Source of the DNA: Oscillatoria sp. CS-180
GTDB lineage: Bacteria; Cyanobacteriota; Cyanobacteriia; Phormidesmidales; Phormidesmidaceae
Direction: 5' to 3'
DNA length: 64,000 nucleotides
NCBI RefSeq assembly: GCF_028330965.1
Contig: NZ_JAQMUB010000094.1
Span: forward strand, 1-64,000
The position numbers and the translations under genes were made by a program. Below are positions 54,995 to 63,614 of the stretch, piece after piece (the first letter of the stretch is position 1; each line of letters begins with the position of its first letter). The notes below the pieces were generated by a model. That model had not been told where the DNA came from, did no database searches, and was given only the letters and a program-made list of their open reading frames with translations.

Positions 54995-55981
54995 TTAGCT
55001 GGCTAGATAGCCACGAACATTGCTCTTGCGACGACGCAGATGCTTAAGCGCTTGCTGCTCAAGCTGGCGAACTCGCTCACGGCTAATGTTGAGTCGATTG
55101 CCAACTTTTGCCAAAGACAATTCATTACCGTCGTTTAGGCCATAACGTAGTGTGATAACCTCCTGCTGCTGAGGTGTTAGCTCCGCCAGCAGAGTGCGAA
55201 TATCTTGTTTGAGAGATTCGCGGACAGTGTAGTCTTCAGGCGATGCTTTTTCGTCTTCGAGTAATTCTTGAAGTTCCGTGTCTTGGTTATCACCAATACG
55301 AACATCCAAAGAAATCGGTTGCCGAGACATGGTGAGATATTCTCGAACTTGAGTTGTCTCTAGTTCTAAAGCCTCTGCAATCTCAGCAACAGTAGCGCTT
55401 CGTCCCAGTTTCTGAGACAGTTCACGCTGAACTCGCTTGATCTTATTAAGCTTTTCGGTGATGTGGATGGGGAGCCGGATAGTTCGAGCCTGCTGCGCGA
55501 TCGCTCGCGTGATAGCCTGCCGAATCCACCAGTAGGCGTAAGTCGAAAACTTGTAACCCTTAGTTGGGTCAAACTTCTCGACACCCCGCTCCAGACCTAA
55601 AGTGCCCTCTTGAATCAGGTCAAGGAACTCAAGGTTACGCTTTTGATACTTTTTAGCGATCGCGACGACTAGGCGCAAATTGGCTTCAATCATCTTGCGC
55701 TTCGAACGTTCACCCCCGCGCAGCTGCTGCTTCAGTTCTTCTAGGTCAAGACCCGCTGTGCTCGCCCACTCTTCATAGGTGGGTTCTCTGTCTAGCTCTG
55801 TCTCCAGCTGCTCTCTAGCTTCCAGAAGACCCATCATTTGCTGCACCTGCTTACCCAGCACAATCTCCTCTTCATGAGTGAGGAGCGGTACTCTACCTAT
55901 CTCGTGCAGATAGGTCCGTACAGCGTCGGCGGAGAAAGAAGGGGCTTTAGTTTTGGATTTACGGGCATTAACTTTAGGCAT
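54995..55981 (-). CDS. Group 2 sigma-70 factor
   Basis: A ~328-aa RNA polymerase sigma factor. Region 1.2 is [20 protein letters not shown]. Region 2 is [20 protein letters not shown]...[20 protein letters not shown]. Region 3 is [20 protein letters not shown]. Region 4 is [20 protein letters not shown]. It lacks the acidic region 1.1 of the primary sigma, so it is a non-essential group 2 member; the start motif is most like SigC, but I do not assign a letter. ATG 55981 has GGAGG 9 bases upstream, better than GTG 55996. Confidence 0.9.
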   Translation of the reverse strand: MPKVNARKSKTKAPSFSADAVRTYLHEIGRVPLLTHEEEIVLGKQVQQMMGLLEAREQLETELDREPTYEEWASTAGLDLEELKQQLRGGERSKRKMIEANLRLVVAIAKKYQKRNLEFLDLIQEGTLGLERGVEKFDPTKGYKFSTYAYWWIRQAITRAIAQQARTIRLPIHITEKLNKIKRVQRELSQKLGRSATVAEIAEALELETTQVREYLTMSRQPISLDVRIGDNQDTELQELLEDEKASPEDYTVRESLKQDIRTLLAELTPQQQEVITLRYGLNDGNELSLAKVGNRLNISRERVRQLEQQALKHLRRRKSNVRGYLAS

Positions 55982-55996
55982 GAGGTTCGCCTCCAC

Positions 55997-56749
55997 TGAT
56001 GATGCTGAAGCAGTTCCTTCAGAAAAATTGAAGGAGCACAGATGCGCGATCGCAATAACGGAATTATTTAAGTTCTAACTGTTTGAAGCGTCAGCAATTT
56101 TCAAAGATATAGGGATATAACCACCCCAATGAATACGGCCTACCGAGAAAGACATCTAATATTAAGGACTGCTCACCGGTACTAAAGAACTTCAAGAAAC
56201 AGCAATAAACCAAAAAACGGAACCGTTATGAGTTTGGATCTCTATCTTAAAACAACTTATTCGTTGCGTAAAGTACTACAAATGTAGTTTTTGGAGATTT
56301 TTTATCTCTAAACGCCTAACTATTCAAAGCAAGCATTTTCAAATTGCTCCTATATCATCGCTTGTAACTCCTGATGTTCCTGGGGTAAAAGCCCCCCCAG
56401 AGAACCGTACAGATGTTTCAAATCTTGAAAACTATACAGTTTAGTTTAGGTGAATAGGACAAGAACTCTAGGGTTGTTTCTAATCTTGTAACCAACCTAT
56501 GAAATTGTCATAAACCTGGAATGAAATTGAGATGACGTTTTCCTGAGAAATATGAGACGGTTTTTGCCGAAGCATTCAAGGGCAATCAGACTATGGCTTT
56601 GAATGCGATAAGGGAAATCAGCGAACCCAGTTGCGAGTAACTTCTATGGATTCTATTCAGGCGATCGCTGGAAAAAAGCTCCCTTTTGTCGCAGGCTATA
56701 TCTCACACCGGTAACTCTCACACTCACAAACAGAAAAGGAGACCGCTTT
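55997..56749. other. Divergent spacer between sigma factor and ilvC
   Basis: About 750 bases without a recognisable gene. It holds the promoters of both neighbours. A GC hairpin, CTGGGG...CCCCCAG with a short loop, lies at 56380-56400. AAGGAGA, 10 bases before the ilvC ATG, is its ribosome site. The spacer is long enough to hide a small RNA, but I see no terminator that would define one. Confidence 0.35.
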
Positions 56750-57745
56750 ATGGCCCGTATGTACTACGACAGCGACGCAAACCTAGATCTATTGAACGGC
56801 AAGACAGTCGCGATCGTCGGCTATGGCTCCCAAGGACATGCCCATGCTCTCAATTTGAAAGATAGTGGCGTCAACGTCATTGTCGGTTTGTATGAAGGTA
56901 GCCGTTCCATTGCCAAAGCAGAGGCAGAAGGACTAACCGTTAAGCCTGTAGCCGATGCTGCTAAGCTAGCAGATTGGATCATGATTCTGCTACCCGATGA
57001 AGTACAGAAGCGGGTCTATGCGGAAGATATTGCGCCCAATCTAGAGGCCGGCAACGTTCTTTCCTTTGCCCACGGCTTTAACATCAACTTCGGACAGATT
57101 GTTCCTCCAGCTGAGGTTGATGTGGTTATGGTGGCTCCGAAAGGTCCAGGACACTTAGTTCGTCGTACGTATACAGAAGGTCAAGGCGTTCCTTGTCTAT
57201 TCGCGGTCTATCAGGACGCGACTGGTCAGGCACGAGATTTAGCCATGGCCTATGCCAAAGGCATCGGGGGGACCCGTGGCGGTATTTTGGAAACGACCTT
57301 TCGGGAAGAAACGGAGACCGATTTATTTGGTGAACAGGTCGTTCTCTGTGGTGGCCTAAGCGAACTTATTAAATCCGGCTTTGAGACGCTGGTCAATGCT
57401 GGCTATCAGCCTGAACTGGCTTACTTTGAGTGCCTACATGAAGTGAAGCTAATCGTTGACTTGGTTGTCGAGGGTGGGCTTGCCAAGATGCGGGATAGTA
57501 TCTCTAATACGGCTGAGTACGGAGATTACACCCGTGGCCCGCGCATCATCACAGACGAAACTCGTGCTGAGATGACAAAAATCTTGAAGGAGATTCAGAC
57601 AGGACAATTTGCCCGAGAATTTGTGCTGGAAAATCAATCGGGCAATGCTGGCTTTACTGCTATGCGTCGTCGCGAAGCTGAACACCCCATTGAAGAAGTC
57701 GGTAAGGACTTACGGGCAATGTTTAGCTGGTTGAAGAAAGTCTGA
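56750..57745 (+). CDS. ilvC: Ketol-acid reductoisomerase
   Basis: A 331-aa NADPH- and Mg2+-dependent enzyme of branched-chain amino-acid synthesis, class I (short) type. The N-terminal Rossmann motif is [20 protein letters not shown]. The substrate domain has [26 protein letters not shown] and [20 protein letters not shown] (Mg2+ ligands). The C-terminus [20 protein letters not shown] is intact. The ATG follows AAGGAGA. An R1 repeat copy starts ~15 bases after the stop. Confidence 0.96.
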   Translation: MARMYYDSDANLDLLNGKTVAIVGYGSQGHAHALNLKDSGVNVIVGLYEGSRSIAKAEAEGLTVKPVADAAKLADWIMILLPDEVQKRVYAEDIAPNLEAGNVLSFAHGFNINFGQIVPPAEVDVVMVAPKGPGHLVRRTYTEGQGVPCLFAVYQDATGQARDLAMAYAKGIGGTRGGILETTFREETETDLFGEQVVLCGGLSELIKSGFETLVNAGYQPELAYFECLHEVKLIVDLVVEGGLAKMRDSISNTAEYGDYTRGPRIITDETRAEMTKILKEIQTGQFAREFVLENQSGNAGFTAMRRREAEHPIEEVGKDLRAMFSWLKKV

Positions 57746-57759
57746 ACCCTGCCTTGGAT

Positions 57760-57860
57760 AGAGCTGTTGCTAGTTCTGCTAGGACAATACGGCGAGCCAT
57801 CTAGCTATGACTAAGCCCCCGAATGCTGTTTAGTGCATAAGCTCAGATGGCTAAAGCTAT
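57760..57860 (+). repeat. Dispersed ~100-nt element R1, copy C
   Basis: It runs from GAGCTGTTGCTAGTTCTGCT to ATGGCTAAAGCTAT. It contains CGGCGAGCCATCT and CTAAGCCCCCGAATGCTGT, nearly as in copy B, and ends as in copy A. AGCCATCT pairs perfectly with AGATGGCT. It sits directly after ilvC. The rest of the spacer up to the kinase gene shows nothing else. Confidence 0.75.
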
Positions 57861-58002
57861 ATTCCTTTTAGTCGCTAAGCGTGATCACAGCTGCTGAATT
57901 TCGATCACGCTAACAAAAGTTGTTGAAATCTATCGTAGGACGGTGGTTATGACTACCCTACAGCATCATATGGTGAGACGTTGACTTGAAAATCGACGCA
58001 TT

Positions 58003-59100
58003 ATGGCTTCTAAGACCGCCCACGTTTTTGTTGTGGATGATTCTGCTGATAACCGCTTTTTGTTAGAAGCGCTATTGGAAGACGAGGGTTACATCATCAC
58101 CACGCTAGCTGGTGGGCAAGAGATGCTAGACATTGTTGCTGAGGTTTTGCCTGACCTGATTTTGCTGGACATCATGATGCCGGGCATGAGCGGTTATGAA
58201 GCGACTCGCAAGCTGCGCAGCATGAATACACTGCCCTTCATTCCGATCTTGCTGGTGACGGCCCACGAGCGGTCCAATGTTGTCGAGGGACTGGACACCG
58301 GAGCGGATGATTTCATTCGCAAACCGTTCAATGCTGATGAACTGTTAGCAAGAGTTCGAGCGCTACTGCGGCTGAAGCAGAGTGTTGATGCTGAGCGTGA
58401 AATCACGCAGCAACGAGATGACTTTGTCTCTCGTCTGACTCATGATTTGCGAACGCCGTTGGTGGCCGCCAACCGCATGCTGTCTTTGGTCACTGAGGAC
58501 ACATTTGGCACGATTCCAACAGATGCCAAGACTGCCATCAGTCAAACCATTTTGAACAATGACAATTTGTTGGCAATGGTGAATACCTTGCTAGAGGTCT
58601 ATCGTCACGAAGCTGGACGTAAAGAAATGGTGATGGCACCTTTCAACCTCAAACGGCTGCTGGAGGAGGTTGTGGCTGAGCTTTTGCCCTTAGCCCAAGA
58701 AAAACAGCTGACGTTGAAGTTAGACGATTGGGTAGACTCTCAGTCGGACGATCGCCAATACACCCTTAAGGGCGATCGCTTGGAGTTTCGCCGAGTTTTG
58801 GTGAACCTGATTGGCAATGCGCTCAAGTTTACTGACGTAGGCGAGGTTCTAGTCCGCTTTGAGAAAGTGATGGCAGAGACACCTTATTGGCAGATCACAG
58901 TCAAAGATACCGGACCAGGAATTACTGTTGAGGATCAAGCCGAACTATTTGCTTGGTTTCGAACGGGGAAACATCGCCGTTCCGGTAGCGGGCTTGGACT
59001 GCATCTAGCACAGCGTATTGTCCATGCTCATGGAGGACGCCTGTCGGTTAGCTCGGAGGTCGGTAAAGGCAGCAGTTTTACTATTCAGATACCGCTTTAG
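58003..59100 (+). CDS. Receiver-histidine kinase hybrid
   Basis: A 365-aa soluble protein. The N-terminal receiver domain (~1-125) has VDDSADN, the phospho-acceptor Asp in LILLDIMMPGMSG and the Lys in IRKPFNA. The HisKA domain has the phospho-His in SRLTHDLRTPLVAANRML. The HATPase_c domain has LVNLIGNALKF, VKDTGPGI and GSGLGLHLAQRI. Such response-regulator-first hybrids accept a phosphate and then act as kinases. No membrane or PAS sensor is present, so its signal must come from a partner. The partner regulator is not adjacent. Confidence 0.92.
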   Translation: MASKTAHVFVVDDSADNRFLLEALLEDEGYIITTLAGGQEMLDIVAEVLPDLILLDIMMPGMSGYEATRKLRSMNTLPFIPILLVTAHERSNVVEGLDTGADDFIRKPFNADELLARVRALLRLKQSVDAEREITQQRDDFVSRLTHDLRTPLVAANRMLSLVTEDTFGTIPTDAKTAISQTILNNDNLLAMVNTLLEVYRHEAGRKEMVMAPFNLKRLLEEVVAELLPLAQEKQLTLKLDDWVDSQSDDRQYTLKGDRLEFRRVLVNLIGNALKFTDVGEVLVRFEKVMAETPYWQITVKDTGPGITVEDQAELFAWFRTGKHRRSGSGLGLHLAQRIVHAHGGRLSVSSEVGKGSSFTIQIPL

Positions 59101-59131
59101 ACGTTTGGAGTACTGCCAATACCTCATTACT

Positions 59132-59156
59132 GTGTTCAGCTTTTTAGGCTGAACAC
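59132..59156. terminator. Bidirectional hairpin after the kinase gene
   Basis: GTGTTCAGC and GCTGAACAC form a perfect 9-bp stem around a 7-base T-rich loop. It lies between the kinase stop and the convergent 30-aa ORF, and no long T tract follows. Confidence 0.55.
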
Positions 59157-59173
59157 AACGGGTTTAATGCTGC

Positions 59174-59266
59174 CTACAGAAAGAGTGAGAGTGCAATCGC
59201 GGGTGCAATAACCCAGAAAAAAATTGCTTGCAAAATCAGCCGTTCTCGATTCTGAAATGGACCCAT
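59174..59266 (-). CDS. Candidate 30-aa single-span membrane protein
   Basis: On the minus strand, ATG 59266 encodes a 30-residue peptide. It has a short polar N-terminus (MGPFQNRERL), then a continuous hydrophobic helix (ILQAIFFWVIAPAIALSLFL) that ends the protein. AGGAGA lies 8 bases before the start codon, which is good spacing. The length, single helix and N-in layout resemble small photosystem, cytochrome b6f or NDH subunits, but I cannot match a named one. A hairpin lies just beyond its stop. The ~490 bases upstream hold no other gene. Confidence 0.5.
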   Translation of the reverse strand: MGPFQNRERLILQAIFFWVIAPAIALSLFL

Positions 59267-59758
59267 TGGGATCTTTCTCCTACTTAAGAAAGAGCACTCA
59301 AACGAAACAGAGATCTCGTAAAGTTTTAATTTCACTTTGGCAATGCATCAGCATGAGAAAAGGTTGCCCATGCTGTGATTGCTTGTTGTCACTGTACTGA
59401 CAAAAAATCGTAAAGACTTGTATAAGCCTTGAACCCTTAAATGACTTAATTGGATAAATGTCTCACAGTTTCGGAACTGTCGGAGACTAAAGACTGGAGC
59501 TTTATTGCCTTAATACAATCATTAGCACCTGATTAACCGTAAAAATCACCCTAGAAATACCCAAAGTAAGGTGTTCGGTTGTTAGTTCAGATTTAGCCTC
59601 TCAGAAACGTTCAACAGTCGAAAATTTCGAAACTGTTCGGTATTGTCATCCAGCAAATAACAATTCTGGAAAAATATTAGATTTCCTTTAGAATTGCGTC
59701 ACACGAAACTGAACCATTGGCCTTTATGACAGAGAGACATTGATAATTATGAATTTGC

Positions 59759-60853
59759 TCAATTGATTTCTGCTGCATTGCGACCCTCCGTCGTGTTGCC
59801 AAAACGCCACAGCATGGCGGCGGCTTCGGCGCGAGTAACAGCTTTATCTGGACGGAAGAGGGTTGTGTAGCCAAAAGCGCGACGAAAATTGGAAAAGTCC
59901 CCCAGCTGAAAATCTGCCGCGATCGCCCTCAACGCCAGAGCGTCAATGCTGGCCGTGTCTTGGAAGCTCCAAGCAGCGGTAACAGCTTCAGGGGTTGTTG
60001 TAGGAAGAGCCGTTCGCGTATCTAGCGGAACTTTCCACAGGATGGCTGATTCCCGAACAAGGGGAGCATCGGGGCGAAAATTGACGGCAGTACTATTGCC
60101 GGTAAACGCGCTGGGAATGATCCCCGCCTCCGCTAATCCTTGAATAACGGCAAAATCGGGATCAGACGTGGGTACATCCTGAAATGCAGGTTCATCACTG
60201 GAACTACCCGACCGCAGGCGATCGCCCGGTTCATCTTCATAGAATCTGTTGTAGCTATTAAATAGCCAGCGGGCATACTCTCGACGTGAAATTGGTTGCG
60301 CAAAGGGAGACTGATCCGCAGAGGCGGGATTATCAGTGCTGTTGGCTGGTTCAGACAGTGCCAAGAGTTCAAGGGCCTGTAAATCTCGAATGTAGGCTTG
60401 TAAATCCGCAGGAACCCCAGTTAATGCTTGGGCTGTGTTCGAAGCATCGACTGCTTCCTGATCCGAGGACGTTAATTCAGCATCAGAATCACTCCAGACG
60501 GGGCCGATAAAGTCTTGGTCGCCCGGTTCAGGAGTACGCGCCACAGTGTCAGCTGGCTCATCCGTTCGATCAGCTGCAGCTGAGTTGTCCGCTTCAACGG
60601 CATCCCCCTCTGTTTGAGTCTCTGCCTCAGCGCTATCAGCTTGAGCGCTATTAGTCTGGTTGTCAGCGATCCCCGATGTCTCATCAGCTTGATCTGTAGC
60701 CTCTGTCCCCGCTTCAGAGGATGACGAATCCAGTGGCGACGTATCTTCCAATTGGGGATCAGCTTCTAGAGACTGTTGAACCTGATCGCCCAGAGGGCTG
60801 CCTGCACATCCCACTGACAGACCGAAAGTCAGTAGACTCATGATGACGTACAT
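59759..60853 (-). CDS. SLH-domain lipoprotein
   Basis: A ~364-aa protein. From ATG 60853 it reads MYVIMSLLTFGLSVGCAGSP, a lipoprotein signal with the lipid-modified Cys at position 16; the preceding residues would make the signal too long. Residues ~30-170 are acidic low complexity (Asp/Ser/Ala/Thr). The C-terminal half carries two or three SLH-like segments (ISRREYARWLFNSYNRFYED; VTRAEAAAMLWRFG), which usually bind cell-wall polymers. The nucleoside hydrolase gene is divergent, with ~136 bases between true starts. Confidence 0.75.
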   Translation of the reverse strand: MYVIMSLLTFGLSVGCAGSPLGDQVQQSLEADPQLEDTSPLDSSSSEAGTEATDQADETSGIADNQTNSAQADSAEAETQTEGDAVEADNSAAADRTDEPADTVARTPEPGDQDFIGPVWSDSDAELTSSDQEAVDASNTAQALTGVPADLQAYIRDLQALELLALSEPANSTDNPASADQSPFAQPISRREYARWLFNSYNRFYEDEPGDRLRSGSSSDEPAFQDVPTSDPDFAVIQGLAEAGIIPSAFTGNSTAVNFRPDAPLVRESAILWKVPLDTRTALPTTTPEAVTAAWSFQDTASIDALALRAIAADFQLGDFSNFRRAFGYTTLFRPDKAVTRAEAAAMLWRFGNTTEGRNAAEIN

Positions 60854-60989
60854 CTCACGTTTGTTCGTCACGGTTCCCAATAGTCTTTGTCTATCCAATA
60901 GTGCTCTCAATCTAAACTCCCCAAACGATCCCGCATCATCGCTTTATCATTACGCTAGCGCAGTATTCTACCGTTCTGAGGCTAAGGTT

Positions 60990-61916
60990 GTGTCTGCGAA
61001 AAAGATCATTATCGATTGCGATCCGGGTGTCGATGACGCGATCGCCCTAATGCTTGCATTGAAGTCTTCTGAACTTGCCGTACAGGCTATTACTGTCGTC
61101 GCTGGAAACGTTCCTCTGGAGCTCACTCAGCGCAATGCTCGCCAAATTTGTGAGCTTTTAGACCGAACAGATGTGCCGATTTATGCAGGCTGCCCTAGGC
61201 CGTTAGTGCGATCACTGATCACAGCGGAAGACATTCACGGCAAAAGTGGCTTGGAAGGCGTTACTTTACCTGAACCGGCTGTCCCGTTGCAGCCCATGCA
61301 CGCGGTTCATTACTTGATTGAACTATTGCGAACTGCCGTTGAACCCCTAACCATCGCAGCGTTAGGTCCATTGACCAACATCGCGGTTGCGTTGATTCAG
61401 GCGCCTGACATTGTCGACAAAATTGAGCGCTTAGTCATCATGGGAGGTGGCATCACCCATGGCAATATCACGCCTGTTGCTGAATTCAATATGTATGTTG
61501 ATCCCCATGCGGCTCAAGTGGTATTCGAAGCAGCTATCCCTACGACTCTAATCAGCTTAGATGTGACCCATCAGGTGCTGACAACACCTGCCCGTTTAGA
61601 TGCTATTCAAGCTGTGGGTAATCCAGTCAGTGAGGTAGCAACGGCTGTTTTAAGTCACTACGGCAAGGCAGATAAGGAGAAGTTGGGTACTTTAGGAGCA
61701 CCCCTCCATGATCCCTGTGTGATTGCTTATTTGCTGGAACCGCATTTGTTCACAACCTATCCCGGCAGTATTCAAGTGGAAACCAACAGTCCACTGACTT
61801 TGGGACAAACCGTCATCGGACTAGCCGAGTCCAGCAGTCCGATGATTGACATTGCTCAGGATGTGAATGCATCTGGAATCTATGACTTACTGATAGAGCG
61901 CTTGGAAAATCCATAA
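60990..61916 (+). CDS. Nucleoside hydrolase (IUNH family)
   Basis: A ~308-aa enzyme that cleaves ribonucleosides to base and ribose. The Ca2+-binding N-terminal motif is IIIDCDPGVDDAIALMLAL. It also has AALGPLTNIAVAL, MGGGITHGNITPVAEFNMYV and HDPCVIAYLL near the C-terminus. GTG 60990 gives the expected N-terminus; the in-frame extension upstream to 60840 overlaps the lipoprotein gene and is unlikely. Base preference cannot be set. Confidence 0.9.
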   Translation: MSAKKIIIDCDPGVDDAIALMLALKSSELAVQAITVVAGNVPLELTQRNARQICELLDRTDVPIYAGCPRPLVRSLITAEDIHGKSGLEGVTLPEPAVPLQPMHAVHYLIELLRTAVEPLTIAALGPLTNIAVALIQAPDIVDKIERLVIMGGGITHGNITPVAEFNMYVDPHAAQVVFEAAIPTTLISLDVTHQVLTTPARLDAIQAVGNPVSEVATAVLSHYGKADKEKLGTLGAPLHDPCVIAYLLEPHLFTTYPGSIQVETNSPLTLGQTVIGLAESSSPMIDIAQDVNASGIYDLLIERLENP

Positions 61917-61980
61917 TGTTCTCAAAGTCTAGTTATGGAGGGATTGATAAGATTGAGTTAATTATCTTTCCTCAGTGTCT

Positions 61981-62565
61981 ATGAGCTATACCACTGAAGA
62001 ACTTCTAGACTTTCTGGATCAAGAATTACGAGCAGCATGGCGGGGAGAGCGGGTTCTCTTGTCCTCAGACAAGCGCCTTAACCCTGTTGTTGCTAAGGCG
62101 ATCGGCACTGAAAAATTAAGCAAAGTCTTTGCGGTTCAAGACTTTCGGGACCAAATCCACCAATATCAGCGGGAATACAGTGTTTCTGGCTTGGTCTGGC
62201 ACACCTGTCGCTTTCAAGGGCGATCGCACCAGTTTCCTGAGCTTCACCAGCAACTCGTCCCCATTCCTGAAGACAAGCTGACGTTAACTGCGGCTAAAGC
62301 AGGCGTGATTGACTTCTGGCGCTCTTCGATTGCTGGATTGCGGCTATGGCGATCTGGTGCACCGCCCTTGCCGTTAGAGCTTTCGACTGTGAATCGATGG
62401 ATTGAAGAGGCGGAATGGGCGGAAGTTGATGCTACCCGCTCTGAGCTCTATCTGCGCCTCTGCTGGGGCGATCCCAAGGTGTGTCACTACGATTGGGCGA
62501 GACCTGATTCAGGATGTGAACGAATCATTGCGGCGATCGCGGAACCCAGCTCAATCAAGGTATGA
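61981..62565 (+). CDS. Conserved cyanobacterial hypothetical protein
   Basis: A ~194-aa soluble protein starting MSYTTEELLDFLDQELRAAW. Trp-rich stretches (VSGLVWHTCRFQGR; IDFWRSSIAGLRLWRSG) are visible, but no motif that I can name. It lies between the nucleoside hydrolase (64 bp) and ccmK3 (83 bp) on the same strand. Whether it belongs with the carboxysome genes is unknown. Confidence 0.65.
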   Translation: MSYTTEELLDFLDQELRAAWRGERVLLSSDKRLNPVVAKAIGTEKLSKVFAVQDFRDQIHQYQREYSVSGLVWHTCRFQGRSHQFPELHQQLVPIPEDKLTLTAAKAGVIDFWRSSIAGLRLWRSGAPPLPLELSTVNRWIEEAEWAEVDATRSELYLRLCWGDPKVCHYDWARPDSGCERIIAAIAEPSSIKV

Positions 62566-62648
62566 TTTTTCTTTGGGGGAGTTTAGACGAGGCGACACTT
62601 CTGCTTGTCGTTTAGCTTTCCTAGCCACGTTTACCCACATTAGAAGCT

Positions 62649-62990
62649 ATGCCGTTTGCTGTTGGGGTTATTGAAACTCAAGGATTTCCTGCTGTTTTGG
62701 CTGTTGCAGATGCCATGGTCAAAGCGGGTCGCGTAACCCTTGTGAAGTATGAGCGAGCTGAGAGTGGTAGGCAGTTTGTTGCGGTTCGTGGAGCTGTTTC
62801 GGAAGTGAAGCGAGCGGTTGAGGCCGGTCTGATTGCTGGCAATGACATGCCGAATGAGGGCACAGTAACAACTCACTACATTGTGCCGAACCCTCCTGAA
62901 AACCTGGAGGCGGTTCTGCCGATTTATTTCAGTGAAGAGTCTGAGGACTTTTGGCTAGAGGAAATGCGTGGTATTTTGCCAGGTCTATGA
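62649..62990 (+). CDS. ccmK3: Carboxysome shell protein CcmK3
   Basis: A 113-aa BMC-domain protein starting MPFAVGVIETQGFPAVLAVA with DAMVKAGRVTLVKYERAESG. The pore-loop region ERAESGRQF and the ending HYIVPNPPENLEAVLPIYF mark it as the K3 type. In other species CcmK3 assembles with CcmK4 as mixed hexamers that add to the beta-carboxysome shell. The pair is normally encoded away from the main ccm operon, as here. Confidence 0.9.
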   Translation: MPFAVGVIETQGFPAVLAVADAMVKAGRVTLVKYERAESGRQFVAVRGAVSEVKRAVEAGLIAGNDMPNEGTVTTHYIVPNPPENLEAVLPIYFSEESEDFWLEEMRGILPGL

Positions 62991-63120
62991 TTCTGTAACT
63001 AAACATTGATTAACGTGAAGAATCTGTGGCTACGCAACAAAGCGTCCAAAGTAACCACTTCAGGGGTCTCTCGGCCTTACAATAAATTTGAATTCCTAAT
63101 TCTATCTGAGGAGAACAGTA

Positions 63121-63477
63121 ATGCCCCAGGCAGTTGGCTCACTTGAGACGAAAGGCTTTCCGCCTGTTTTAGCGGCAGCAGATGCAATGGTGAAGGCAGG
63201 TCGAGTGACTTTGGTCAACTATATTCGGGCTGGAAGTGCCCGTTTTGTCGTCAACATTCGCGGTGATGTGTCTGAGGTCAAGGCGGCGATGGAGGCAGGC
63301 GTTGCCGCAGCAGAAAATGCTCCGGGCGGTGTCTTGGAAACGTGGGTCATTATTCCTCGTCCCCACGAGAACGTAGTTTCAGTTCTACCTATCGAATATA
63401 CTGACGATGTTTCTGCTTTCCGGCAGGCGGTTGAGCAGCCTGTTCTACCCGGATCTAACGGCGGTTCTAATCGATAG
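63121..63477 (+). CDS. ccmK4: Carboxysome shell protein CcmK4
   Basis: A 118-aa BMC-domain protein: GSLETKGFPPVLAAADAMVK, the pore-loop stretch YIRAGSARFVVNIRGDVSEV, and WVIIPRPHENVVSVLPIEY, matching CcmK4. SD AGGAGA is followed by ACAGTA and the ATG. It follows ccmK3 by 130 bases. A strong hairpin terminator lies beyond it. Confidence 0.93.
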   Translation: MPQAVGSLETKGFPPVLAAADAMVKAGRVTLVNYIRAGSARFVVNIRGDVSEVKAAMEAGVAAAENAPGGVLETWVIIPRPHENVVSVLPIEYTDDVSAFRQAVEQPVLPGSNGGSNR

Positions 63478-63509
63478 GTTACGACGGATCAATTGCTTCA
63501 AGCTTCCTG

Positions 63510-63537
63510 CCGCCGAGTGATGCCATCCACTCGGCGG
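63510..63537 (+). terminator. Terminator hairpin after ccmK4
   Basis: CCGCCGAGTG pairs perfectly with CACTCGGCGG around an 8-base loop, followed by TTATT. It marks the end of the ccmK3-ccmK4 unit. Confidence 0.75.
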
Positions 63538-63614
63538 TTATTCGATGGCGTTATATCCTAGAGTTTATTAGTTCTCATTTTCAATAGCAGCTTCACCGCT
63601 AGCCAGCTTACTCT

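Noticed and set aside
60840-60989. N-terminal extension of the nucleoside hydrolase
   Set aside because: It overlaps the divergent lipoprotein start and precedes the conserved IIIDCDPG beginning.
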